64,000 bases of DNA from Rutidosis leptorrhynchoides (Eukaryota > Streptophyta > Magnoliopsida > Asterales > Asteraceae). The stretch covers positions 15,972,001 through 16,036,000 of the forward strand of contig NC_092338.1 of NCBI RefSeq assembly GCF_046630445.1, written 5' to 3'. Made by a program: the position numbers and the translations under genes. Of this stretch, positions 24,245-35,649 are shown piece after piece. The notes beneath the pieces were generated by a model that worked only from the letters and a program-made list of their open reading frames with translations, did not search any database and was not told the origin of the DNA. Every line of letters begins with the position of its first letter. Position 1 is the first letter of the stretch.

Positions 24245-26237
24245 TGATAATGCTAAAAACGAACATATATTTCATAGCATTATTCCTCAAGAAAGACAAG
24301 CTTTTAGTTACAATTGTTCTATTTACAAGTGATATTCGTTTAAATAATAAAAGGTGAAGACAAAAGACAGATTCGACGAATTGAAGACGCAAACGACCAA
24401 AAAGCTCAAAAGTACAAAATACAATCCAAGAGGTTCCAATTATTGATAAGAAACGTCTCGAAATTACAAGAGTACAAGATTCAAAACGCAAAGTACAAGA
24501 TATTAAATTGTACGCAAGGACGTTCGAAAATCCGGAACCGGGACCAGAGTCAACTCTCAACGCTCGACGCAACGGACTAAAAATTACAAGTCAACTATGC
24601 ACATAAATATAATATAATATTTAAATAATTTTTATAATTATTTAATATATTATATTATTTATAAAACCGTCGGCAGAAGAAAACAACCAAATATGAGCCT
24701 CCCCAGCTGGCCATGCGATCGCATGGCCTGGAAGGCATAAATCCATGCGATCGCATGAGCCCCAGTTCCAGCCCACATGCCTATAAAAATCGAGCTTTGG
24801 TGCACCAAAAATATCCATATATCTTTCTCTTTTCTCCATTCATACGATATATTTATATTTATAATTTATATTTTAATTTTAATTTTAATTATAATTCTAA
24901 TAATAAGGGTATGTTAGCGAATGTTGTAAGGGTGTAAGTCGAAATTCTGTCCGTGTAACACTACGCTATTTTTAATCATTGTAAGTTATGTTCAACCTTT
25001 TTAATTTAATGTCTCGTAGCTAAGTTATTATTATGCTTATTTAAAACGAAGTAATCATGATGTTGGGCTAATTACTAAAATTGGGTAATTGGGCTTTGTA
25101 CCATAATTGGGGTTTGGACAAAAGAACGACACTTGTGGAAATTAGACTATGGGCTATTAATGGGCTTTATATTTGTTTAATTAAATGATAGTTTGTTAAT
25201 GTTAATATAAAGATTTACAATTGGGCGTCCCTATAAATTACCATATACACTCGATCGGACACGATGGGCGGGGTATTTATATGTACGAATAATCGTTCAT
25301 TAAACCGGACACGGGAATGGATTAATAGCCACTAGAATAATTAAAACAGGGGTGAAATTATGTACAAGGACACTTGGTATAATTGATAACAAAATATTAA
25401 AACCTTGGGTTACACTCAGTCGACATCCTGGTGTAATTATTAAACAAAGTATTAAAATCTTGTTATAGTTTAAGTCCCCAATTAGTTGGAATATTTAACT
25501 TCGGGTATAAGGATAATTTGACGAGGACACTCGCACTTTATATTTATGACTGATGGACTGTTATGGACAAAAACCAGACGGACATATTAAATAATCCAGG
25601 ACAAAGGACAATTAACCCATGGGCATAAAACTAAAATCAACACGTCAAACATCATGATTACGGAAGTTTAAATAAGCATAATTATTTTATTTCATATTTA
25701 ATTTCCTTTATTTTATATTTAATTGCACTTCTAATTATCGAATTTTTATTGTTATTGTATTTAATTGCACTTTTAATTATCGTACTTTTTAATTATCGCA
25801 AATTTATTTTATCGCATTTTTATTAATCGCAATTTCATTATCGTTATTTACTTTACGCTTTAATTTAAGTCTTGTATTTATTTTTTATTTTACATTTGGT
25901 TTTAACTGCGACTAAAGTTTTAAAATCGACAAACCAGTCATTAAACGGTAAAAACCCCCCTTTATAATAATAATATTACTTATATATATATTTGTATTTT
26001 TATAAAAGTAAACTAATATAGCGTTAAGCTTTGTTTAAAAAGATTCCCTGTGGAACGAACCGGACTTACTAAAAACTACACTACTGTACGATTAGGTACA
26101 CTGCCTATAAGTATTGTAGCAAGGTTTAAGTATATCCGTTCTCTAAATAAATAAATATCTTGTGTAAAATTGTATCGTATTTAATAGTATTTCCTGTAAA
26201 AATATAAGCTATTTTATATACACCTCGCGAAACATCA
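24245..26237 (+). repeat. 5' LTR of Athila-like element 2
   Basis: 1,993 bp, starting TGATAATGCTAAAAACGAAC and ending CACCTCGCGAAACATCA. TATA box TATAAAA at 24782-24788, with the palindrome pair 24711-24757 just upstream. The interior repeats motifs such as ATCATGATG and runs of GCACTTTTAATTATCG. Confidence 0.95.
24711..24757. promoter_or_regulatory. Paired palindromes upstream of the TATA box, element 2 5' LTR
   Basis: CCATGCGATCGCATGG at 24711-24726 and CATGCGATCGCATG at 24744-24757, centres 32 bp apart. The second ends 24 bp before TATAAAA. Position within the LTR (about +473 and +505) equals that of the pair in element 1, although the word differs. The 3' LTR has the same pair at 39868-39914. 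Confidence 0.85.
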
Positions 26238-27650
26238 AGTTATTTTTGGCGCCGCTGCCGGGGAATCTCTTAAACGCCGGAAGCGCAACGCTAATATAAA
26301 AAAAAAAAAAATTTAGTTTAATTTTATTAAAATTCGTTTTTATAAAAATACTTTTTAAATACTCGAAAATATAAAAAGAAAAACAAAAATATAAATATTA
26401 TTTTTTAGAGTTTGGTAAATATTTAAGTTTTATAAAGTTTCTTTATTTCTATTTTTTTATTTTGTAAAAATATAAGTTTTATTTAATTAATAAATATATT
26501 TTATATTTTACAGCAAAAACAGAAGAAAAAAAAAAATTTATTAATTCGGCCTGTACTGTAGCAGCCCACTCTTTGGCCCGAAACCCTAGCCCATGCGATC
26601 GCATGGCTGGGCAACTGAGGACTCATGCGATCGCATGAGCCTATCTGACACGCCCTACTGAACCTGCCGACAGCATTAATTACGGATTATTATTAATTAT
26701 TATTAATATTAAACCCTAATTAGGGTTAGTTATTATATTAATTAATTTTAGATATTAATTAATTTGTATTTTTAGTTTAATTAGTTTATTTAAATTGTAA
26801 AATTAATAGTTTTATAAAATAAATAATATAAAAATAATATTTTTATAAAAATTGTAATTTTTACAACTTTTTGTATATTTTTATATTTTGTCCCTTTTTA
26901 ATTGTTTTAGCGTAATATTTGTATTTTTAGCTCATATTTAGTTTTAAACTTAGTTTTTGCATAGTTATTTTTACTTCTAGATTTTTAGGCTTTGCCGTAA
27001 AATCCCTTAAGTGCTTTTTCTTTAAACTAAGATTTATGTGCTTTAGAATTTTGCGACGCCTTTTTAAGTTTTAGTTTCTTTTTAAGATATTGCCATTTGG
27101 GATTTAGTTTTTTCTGTAAGCTTTAATATTTTTAGACACCTTTTACCTATGTATCAATTATCATTCCAATTAGTAATCTCAATTTGCGATTATAATTTTA
27201 AGTTAGTTGTAGTAATAAGGTTAGGTTAGTCAAGTGTTTTAAGTTTTATAAGTTTCTTTTATTTTTCCGTCACCTTTTATTTTTCAACCATTTTTCTTTT
27301 TCGACCTTTTTCGACGAACTCTTTTTCTTTCTTATTTCTCGCTATTCTAGTTTTAGGACATAGATTTTTATTCTACTTCTTATCTAAATTTCTTAAAATT
27401 ACGAAAATTTATTTTAAGTGGTTAAATTGATAGACATCAAAATTTTCTGGTTCGTAGTAATAGTTGGATTTGTACGTGGACCGGGTTATTGGAGCCAAAC
27501 AGTCCTCAATTATATTGAGACCAAACGAATCCTGCCCCTCTGCTGCATCTTTTGGCTATTCGAAACGGGAGCAAAATCAGAAAAGTCTATTGATTGGATA
27601 ACTTATTATAATTTTTCTTTCCTTTTAAAAACTAATAGGATATTCAGTGA
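26238..27650 (+). other. Leader of Athila-like element 2, with primer-binding site
   Basis: AT-rich non-coding leader of about 1.4 kb. The primer-binding site is at 26247-26264. A palindrome pair lies at 26591-26639. An open frame at 27418-27650 is shared with element 1 but has no recognisable domain. Confidence 0.8.
26591..26639. promoter_or_regulatory. Paired palindromes in the leader of element 2
   Basis: CCATGCGATCGCATGG at 26591-26606 and CTCATGCGATCGCATGAG at 26622-26639, centres 32 bp apart. The flanking bases differ between the two (CC/GG against CT/AG) yet stay self-complementary. Confidence 0.85.
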
Positions 27651-29645
27651 ATGCACCGAGCAAGACGTTCACCACCTTTTGTACGTTCACCACCTGTAAC
27701 TAGATCAAGACATTTAGCAAATATTACCACCGTTGATTTTTCTTTAGAAACGTCATCCAGTCGACCAAGTACTTCAGTTCAAATTTCCAATAATCCATTT
27801 TTTGAACCCGACCTCACAATTGAGAATCCGGAGAATATTCAGGAACGGTTCGTAGATCCTGAACCACTAAACTTTCCCCCGGAACCACCAATCATTCAAA
27901 CAGAGATTGTTGAGGAACGAACCATTAAATCAGAATCCTCTAGTGATTCCGATTCAACAAATTCAATTATGGAGAATCTGGAACCTTTAAGTATGGAAGA
28001 CCGAATGAGAGCTAAACGCACTGGCCAAGGTCACGCAATAACTCATCCAGACATTAATGCGCCAGATTATGAAATCAAAGGACAAATTCTACACATGGTG
28101 ACTAATCAATGCCAATTTAGTGGTGCGCCGAAGGAAGATCCAAATGAACATTTACGTACCATTAATAGGATCTGCACACTATTTAAAATCCGAGAAGTGG
28201 AGGATGAACAGATATATCTCATGTTATTTCCCTGGACTTTAAAGGGAGAAGCCAAAGATTGGTTGGAATCGTTACCTGAAGGGTCGATTGATACATGGGA
28301 TGTTTTAGTTGACAAATTTCTTAAACAATTCTTTCCTGCATCTAAAGCCGTAAGACTTCAAGCAGAAATTGTTACGTTTACACAGAAACTAAATGAAACT
28401 CTATATGAGGCGTGGACTAGATATGGAAAGTTATTAAGAGGATGTCCGCAACATGGTTTAGACACCTGTCAAATAGTACAAATATTCTACCAAGGATGCG
28501 ACATCACTACAAGGAAAGACATAGATATAGCAGCTGGTGGTTCTATTATGAAGAAAACCGAAACTGATGCTTACAAAATTATTGATAACACTGCTTCCCA
28601 CTCACATGAGTGGCACCAAGAAAAAGATATCGTTAGATCATCTAAAGCAGCTAGAGCCGATTCTAGCCATGACTTAGATTCCATTTCCGCAAAGATAGAT
28701 GCTGTGGAGAGACGAATGGAAAAGATGACTAAGGATATTCACTCAATACGAATTAGTTGTGAGCAGTGTGGAGGACCACATTTGACAAAAGATTGTCTCA
28801 GTATTGAATTAACAATGGAACAAAGAGAGAATATTTCATACATAAACCAAAGGCCTGGAAATAATTATCAGAATAATTATCAACCGCCAAGACCGATTTA
28901 CAATCAAAACCAAAATTATAACCGAAATATTCCATACAACAACCAACAAGGTCCTAGCAATCAACAAGTATCCAATAATACTTATAATCAGCAAAGACCT
29001 AATTTTCAAAACAAACCACCACAACAAACCGATGATAAAAAGCCGAATTTAGAAGATATGATGACGAAGCTAGTTGAAACTCAAACGCAGTTTTTCATTT
29101 CTCAAAAACAAACCAATGAACAAAATGCTCAAGCATTTAGAAATCAACAAGCTTCTATTCAAAATCTGGAACAAGAAGTAAGTAACCTAGCAAGGTTAAT
29201 AGGTGAAAGAAAACCGGGAAGTCTACCTAGTGATACAAATGCTAACCCCCGGAATGAAACAGCTAAAGCCATTACCACAAGAAGTGGTACAACACTTAAA
29301 CCACCTGAAATACCTGTAACTTCTGATGAAGCTATTCCTACTCCACAAGAACCACAACCTGATCAAGATAAGGAAAAAGAACCGGTAGTTGAAAAGGTTA
29401 ATGAAGATAACACAGTTAAGGCAAAACCTTATGTTAAACCATACCAACCACCACTTCCTTACCCGAGTAAAATGAAGAAAGAGAAACTTGAAGTCGAGCA
29501 ATCCAAATTCTTGGATATGTTTAAACAGATAAATGTAAATCTTCCTTTCATTGATGTGATTTCAGGAATGCCTAGATATGCTAAATTCTTGAAAGAACTA
29601 ATCTCAAATAGAAAAAAATGGAAGAACTCTCGGCTGTTACTATGA
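27651..29645 (+). CDS. Athila-like gag protein, element 2
   Basis: An open frame of 664 codons. Gag domain at about residues 140-300 (LFPWTLKGEAKDWLESLP). A helical segment, the degenerate knuckle CEQCGGPHLTKDC, and an Asn/Gln/Pro-rich tail follow. It ends next to pol, as expected for a family that makes pol from the same RNA. Nearly identical to the gag at 2011-4011. Confidence 0.88.
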   Translation: MHRARRSPPFVRSPPVTRSRHLANITTVDFSLETSSSRPSTSVQISNNPFFEPDLTIENPENIQERFVDPEPLNFPPEPPIIQTEIVEERTIKSESSSDSDSTNSIMENLEPLSMEDRMRAKRTGQGHAITHPDINAPDYEIKGQILHMVTNQCQFSGAPKEDPNEHLRTINRICTLFKIREVEDEQIYLMLFPWTLKGEAKDWLESLPEGSIDTWDVLVDKFLKQFFPASKAVRLQAEIVTFTQKLNETLYEAWTRYGKLLRGCPQHGLDTCQIVQIFYQGCDITTRKDIDIAAGGSIMKKTETDAYKIIDNTASHSHEWHQEKDIVRSSKAARADSSHDLDSISAKIDAVERRMEKMTKDIHSIRISCEQCGGPHLTKDCLSIELTMEQRENISYINQRPGNNYQNNYQPPRPIYNQNQNYNRNIPYNNQQGPSNQQVSNNTYNQQRPNFQNKPPQQTDDKKPNLEDMMTKLVETQTQFFISQKQTNEQNAQAFRNQQASIQNLEQEVSNLARLIGERKPGSLPSDTNANPRNETAKAITTRSGTTLKPPEIPVTSDEAIPTPQEPQPDQDKEKEPVVEKVNEDNTVKAKPYVKPYQPPLPYPSKMKKEKLEVEQSKFLDMFKQINVNLPFIDVISGMPRYAKFLKELISNRKKWKNSRLLL

Positions 29646-32600
29646 ATGCTAATTGTTCAGCAGTGCTGTTGAATAAGATACCAGAAAAACTATCTGATCC
29701 AGGAAGTTTCACAATTCCATGTTTTCTGGGTAGTCTTAGTTCAATAGAAGCATTGGCAGACTTAGGTGCTAGTATAAATCTAATGCCGTATTCACTATAC
29801 GCTAAACTAGACCTTGGAGAATTGAAACCAACCAGAATAAGCATACAACTAGCCGATAGATCAATAAAATATCCTAGAGGGATAATGGAGAACATGCTAG
29901 TTAAAGTTGGTACTTTAGTATTTCCAGTAGATTTTGTTGTTTTGGACATGGAAGAAGATTCTCAAGTTCCTCTCATATTAGGAAGACCATTCTTAAACAC
30001 GGCTAAAGCAATGATAGACGTGTTCGGTAAGAAACTGACAATAAGTATAGAGGATGAGAGTGTTACCTTTTCAGTTGATAGAGCAATGCAACAACCGCAA
30101 TCTGCAAATGATACATGTTATTATATTCAAACTATAGATGCACATGCAGAATTATTAGAAGAATTTCCAAAATTACAAGGAACAGGAGAATGTTCTTTAG
30201 GAGAAAGTAATGAACCAATTAATGAAGCTGAAATGTTAGCTACACTTATAGCTAATGGATATGAACCAACAACAGAAGAAATTCAAATGCTAAAAGAAGA
30301 AGACAGATATCGATATAAATCATCGATAGAAGAACCTCCGAAATTAGAGTTAAAGCCACTTCCAAACCATTTGGAATACGCTTATTTACATGGTGAATCT
30401 GAATTACATGTAATAATATCGTCTTCTCTTACTAAAAATGAGAAATCACAACTCATTTCTGTGTTGAAAGCTCATAAACCAGCCATTGCATGGAAGATTC
30501 ATGATATTAAAGGAATAAGTCCTTCGTATTGCACACATAAAATCCTTATGGAAGAAGGTCATAAAACGTATGTGCAACGCCAACGAAGACTAAATCCTAA
30601 TATGCAAGATGTAGTTAAGAAAGAGATTATTAAACTGCTAGATGCAGGTCTAATTTATCCAATCTCTGATAGTCCATGGGTAAGCCCAGTTCAATGCGTG
30701 CCTAAAAAGGGTGGCATGACTGTCATTACAAATGAGAGAAATGAGCTTATTCCTACTAGGACTGTAACAGGATGGCGTGTGTGTATTGATTATAGAAAAT
30801 TAAATGACGCCACCAGAAAAGATCACTTTCCCTTACCTTTCATTGATCAAATGTTGGAAAGATTAGCCGGAAATAGTTACTATTGTTTTCTAGATGGATT
30901 TTCCGGATATTTTCAAATTCCAATAGCACCCGAAGACCAAGAGAAAACCACATTCACGTGCCCTTATGGTACTTTTGCTTACAAACGCATGCCATTTGGA
31001 CTTTGTAACGCCCCTGCAACCTTTCAAAGGTGTATGATGGCGATTTTTCACGACATGATAGAAGAATGCATGGAAGTTTTCATGGATGATTTTTCAGTCT
31101 TCGGTGATATATTTGAATCATGTCTAGTTAATCTTGAACGAATGCTTATTAGATGCGAACGATCAAATCTAGTACTTAATTGGGAAAAATGCCATTTCAT
31201 GGTTAAAGAAGGCATCGTTCTTGGTCATAAAATTTCAAAAGAAGGAATTGAAGTGGATATAGCTAAAGTAGATGTAATTGCTAAACTTCCACATCCCACC
31301 AATGTTAGAGGAGTTAGGAGTTTTCTAGGGCATGCCGGTTTTTACCGACGTTTCATAAAAGATTTTTCTAAAATTGCCACTCCTATGAATAAACTCCTAG
31401 AAAAGGATGCTCCATTCATCTTTTCAGATGAGTGTATCAAATCTTTTAATATTCTTAAAGAAAAACTAACTAATGCGCCGATCATGATAACACCAAATTG
31501 GAATCTACCATTTGAACTAATGTGCGATGCAAGTGATTTTGCAATGGGAGCCGTTTTAGGACAAAGGATTGAAAAACGATTTCAACCTATATATTATGCT
31601 AGTAAGACGTTACAAGGAGCACAAACGAACTATACAACTACTGAGAAAGAACTCCTTGCTATTGTCTTTGCTTTTGACAAATTTCGATCATATCTCGTTC
31701 TAGCAAAAACGGTGGTCTATACCGACCATTCTGCTCTTAGATACCTATTTTCAAAACAAGATGCTAAACCAAGATTAATCCGTTGGATCTTACTCTTACA
31801 AGAGTTTGATATTGAAATCCGAGAATAAAAGAGGAGCAGAAAATCTCGCCGCTGATCATCTTTCTCGTCTTGAAAATTCCGAATTAGAAGTTCTGAATGA
31901 ATCGGCCATACAAGACAACTTTCCTGATGAATATCTATTGAAGATAGTTTATAAAGAAATTCCATGGTTTGCAGACTATGCAAACTACTTAGTTTGTGGA
32001 TTCCTTGAAAAAGGATTATCGTACCAAAAACGAAAGAAATTCTTCAGTGATATAAAACACTATTTCTGGGAAGATCCACATTTGTTTAAAAGTTGTCCAG
32101 ATGGAATAATACGCCGATGTGTATTTTGAGATGAAGCTAGTAAAATATTAAACCATTGTCACACAGGACCAACAGGAGGGCATTATGGGCCTCAACTAAC
32201 AGCAAGAAAAGTTTATGATGCTGGATTCTATTGGCCTACAATTTACAAAGACGCACACCTTCTTTGCAAATCCTGTGATGCATGTCAAAGGGCCGGAAAA
32301 ATAAGTCAACGTGATGAAATGCCACAAAATGTCATCCAAGTATGTGAAGTATTTGACATTTGGGGTATTGACTTTATGGGTCCATTTCCAAAATCTCATA
32401 ATAATCTATATATACTCGTAGCCATTGATTATGTATCTAAATGGGCGGAAGCACAAGCTCTCCCAACTAACGATGCACGAGTTGTAGTCAACTTTTTAAA
32501 ACGTCTTTTTGCAAGGTTTGGAACACCGAAAGCTTTAATAAGTGATCGGGGAACTCATTTCTGTAATAATCAACTTGAGAAAGTACTTAAAAGATATGGA

Positions 32601-33253
32601 GTAACTCATAAAATCTCCACCGCATATCATCCACAAACAAGTGGACAAGTTGAAAATACAAACCGAGCTTTAAAACGTATTCTAGAGAAAACTGTAGGAT
32701 CAAATCCGAAGGAATGGTCCATTAAATTGGAGGATGCACTCTGGCTTTTAGAACAGCCTACAAAACTCCAATTGGAACCACACCTTTTAGACTTGTTTAT
32801 GGAAAAGCATGTCATCTTCCAGTAGAAATTGAACACAAAGCATTTTGGGCTTTGAAGACATGTAATCTTGATTTACATGAAGCCGGACGTCTACAATTAA
32901 GTCAACTAAACGAATTAGAAGAATTAAGACATGAAGCATACGATAATTCGTTAATCTATAAGGAAAGAACGAAGAAATGGCATGATAAAAGAATCAGAAG
33001 TTTAAAAGAATTTAAGGAATGAGACAGAGTTCTTCTTTTCAATTCACGATTCAAGCTATTTTCTGGAAAATTGAAATCAAGATGGTCTGGACCATTCATA
33101 GTCAAAAGAGTTTTCCCATACGGAACGATAGAATTAATAAATTCAAATGGGATTGAATTTAAAGTTAATGGACACAGAGTTAAACATTATATAGATAGTC
33201 CGATGGAAGTCGACAACGAAGTTAATCACAATTTCGACACCACAGCTAACTAA
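29618..33253 (+). pseudogene. Athila-like pol region of element 2: protease, RT, RNase H, integrase
   Basis: Order of domains: aspartic-protease-like segment with LADLGASINLMPYSL; reverse transcriptase with VCIDYRKLNDATRKDHFPLP, YGTFAYKRMPFGLCNAPATF and the catalytic FMDDFSVFG; RNase H with CDASDFAMGAVLG and YTDHSALRYL; integrase with [23 protein letters not shown] and [10 protein letters not shown]. RNase H before integrase marks Ty3/gypsy. The integrase tail has the KSRWSGPFIVKRVFPYG motif seen in gypsy elements. The region is broken in a few places, so this copy would not make a full enzyme set. Confidence 0.88.
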
Positions 33254-33426
33254 GTGTGGGGAGAATCAAGTCTTTAAAAGATAATATGTATTTCTGTTAG
33301 AGTTAGATTGTCTGTTTTCGTGTAGTTCTCGAAAATGGAACCTGAATGATCTTTTCCTAGCAGACCCTAAAGAACTAGTCTTCTCCCCCCATTCTGAATT
33401 TTTATTTTTTTTTAGGTTTTTACAAA

Positions 33427-33825
33427 ATGAAGACTGCCTGTGAACTAAACCATGGTCTGATGCTACACGCTTTGATCACTAAACGTAATAATGGCACACT
33501 TCCGAGTGAAATAGTATCAGTAATCAGAGAAAGAATGGACGGAGTTAGAAAAGAATCCAGATGCGAAGATAATAAGTTACAATTTGATAAAGGAAAATCA
33601 AAATCCGCAGCAAAAAGAAGAGCACGACACCTAGAAAGATGTCACAAATGCGGAAAATGGTCACATGGAGGTAAATGTTCAAATAATCAAACCTATTCAA
33701 ATACCGAATTTGTTACTTTATGCAGAGACGGACCGTTCATATGTTTAGAAGAAAAGACACTTAATGCTCGAGGTTACGCCTATGTAGCTATGGAAAACCA
33801 ATTAAACCGACTATCTTATGAATGA
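33427..33825 (+). CDS. Accessory frame of element 2 with a zinc-knuckle-like motif
   Basis: 132 codons, Lys/Arg-rich, with CHKCGKWSHGGKC around residues 75-87, a CxxC...H...C pattern like a nucleic-acid-binding knuckle. It follows pol directly and is on the same strand. I do not recognise the family. It could be an element protein or a remnant of one. Confidence 0.5.
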   Translation: MKTACELNHGLMLHALITKRNNGTLPSEIVSVIRERMDGVRKESRCEDNKLQFDKGKSKSAAKRRARHLERCHKCGKWSHGGKCSNNQTYSNTEFVTLCRDGPFICLEEKTLNARGYAYVAMENQLNRLSYE

Positions 33826-35640
33826 GATAGATCATATAACTAAGAAATCTATTTCACAGGTATGTTTGTATAGTTTTTTTTTTTTTTTAACCTTTTGATA
33901 ATAAACGCTAATTTGTTCGCTATAAAGTATTAAATTGGTATTATAAAATTAGGTTTGGCGACCGAAATTATTGATATCATTCAAAAATTTATTACATCAC
34001 TGCGAAATTTAACGTTTATTCTTAAGGTGTAAATAACTTTAATCAATCAACCCAAAATATTTCAAAAATTTGTCATGAGTTAAATTTGGTCTTGGAATCG
34101 AAATTACTTTACCGAAAAGAGGGGCGCATATTTTTGATAATATTTGATTGATTAAAGTGGGATAAAAAGCCAAAAAGATTTTTAATTTTATTTTTACCAT
34201 GTTTTTAAAATTAATATTTAAATCTTAAATTAATATTGTAAACTTTGTAAAAACAATATTTTTAAAATTGTAAACATTTGAATTTTTAAATTAAGTTTGG
34301 TGTGAATTTTTAATTTTTAAAATATGAATTTTTAATTTTATGCATTTCAAATTTTAAGTTTGGTGTGAATTTTTAATATTAATTTTGAATATTTTATATT
34401 TAAGTTGTGTGAATTTAAAAACAAAAATTTACATTATCTCATTAAGTTAAAAATATGATTTTTAAAATTCGTCGTAAGTTGAAGACTAGGTCTTTGAACC
34501 GAAATTGCTTTACCCGAGGGAGGGACGAGAACTTTTATTATCATTATTTTTAATCTTATTGAATTAAAGTATGCCAAAAACATTAAAAAAAACCCAAAAA
34601 TCTTTACTTTTAAAAAACCGCGCTTTGATTTGACAAATTTTAAAATTTTGTCGAGGGACAGACTAGGACAACGATCCGAAACGCTCTCGCTCCTAAAGGA
34701 AAACTAAATTTTTAAAATTTAATTAATTATAAGTTTTATAAAGCATAAGGTTTAAAAAAAAAAAAAGCTGAAAACACTGTAGCCGGCACCCCATGCGATC
34801 GCATGGGGTTTGCACTTGGAACCCATGCGATCGCATGGGGACCAAATGCAGGTCAGAAACAAATACAGCAGCGGGTCTGCTCTTCATCCACAAAACACAC
34901 ACACATTCACGAACCAACTCCAAAAATTCACCAATTTTCGCCATTTTTCCACCGTAATTCATCAAATTTCTTGCTCTAATCATGCCTAGATTCTCATTCT
35001 TCAGCAAATTGGTAAAAATTACACCCCTAAACTCTATAAATTCCTAGTTTTTGTGATAATTACCAATTTTTTACCTAATGCAATTTTGTTAATTTCTAGT
35101 GTAATTAGTGTTAAATTGTTAGTATTTTATGCATGTATAACCTAGATTGATGCTATTTAACGTGATTTGAAGCCAAAAACTTCAAAAATTTTAGAAATCT
35201 AGGGTTTGTGTTCTTGAGCAATTTGGGGCTTTTTGATATAAACAGGTTATGGCCGATTTTTGTCATGAATTATTGCTAAATTGAGTAGTGTAACATGTTT
35301 AGATAGTTAAATAATCCAAACAATGATCCTAAACATGATTTTTGGATATTAAAGTGGACTTTTTAAGTCCAAAATTCATGAACTTGATTAATTTGATATA
35401 TTTGCCATTTGAGACTTGTTTAATTATTAGTAATGAATATTTTGACATGTTATTTGAGTTAAATGCTTATGAATTTTGTATACATTTTCATATGTGCTTA
35501 TTTGAAAAGTGTAGAATTGTGAAAAATTGTGAAAATGTGTATAAGTTTAATTTTGATTTAACATGTTATAGTGATTGTTTTAAGTTGTTATTTTGCTAAC
35601 ACTAATGCATATTTGGATGCACAAATTTTGTGTTTAATGT
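33826..35640 (+). other. Non-coding stretch of element 2 between accessory frames
   Basis: Low-complexity A/T-rich DNA. It holds a palindrome pair at 34789-34839, in a segment (about 34780-34860) that is more GC-rich than its surroundings. No convincing gene; open frames here are T-rich. Confidence 0.6.
34789..34839. promoter_or_regulatory. Paired palindromes downstream of pol, element 2
   Basis: A perfect 20-bp palindrome (CCCC and GGGG arms on the ATGCGATCGCAT core) at 34789-34808 and CCCATGCGATCGCATGGG at 34822-34839, centres 32 bp apart. This is the third kind of site for the same word in this element, upstream of the Athila-type extra ORF. It could mark a second, internal promoter, or be a signal used at RNA level. 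Confidence 0.8.
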
Positions 35641-35649
35641 ATTTTACAG

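Noticed and set aside
29223-29949. Minus-strand frames of 92 and 122 codons
   Set aside because: Antisense shadows of gag and pol; the same shadows occur in element 1.
33427-33825. Host zinc-finger gene
   Set aside because: Located inside the Athila-like element between pol and the extra ORF, same strand, so an element frame is far more likely.
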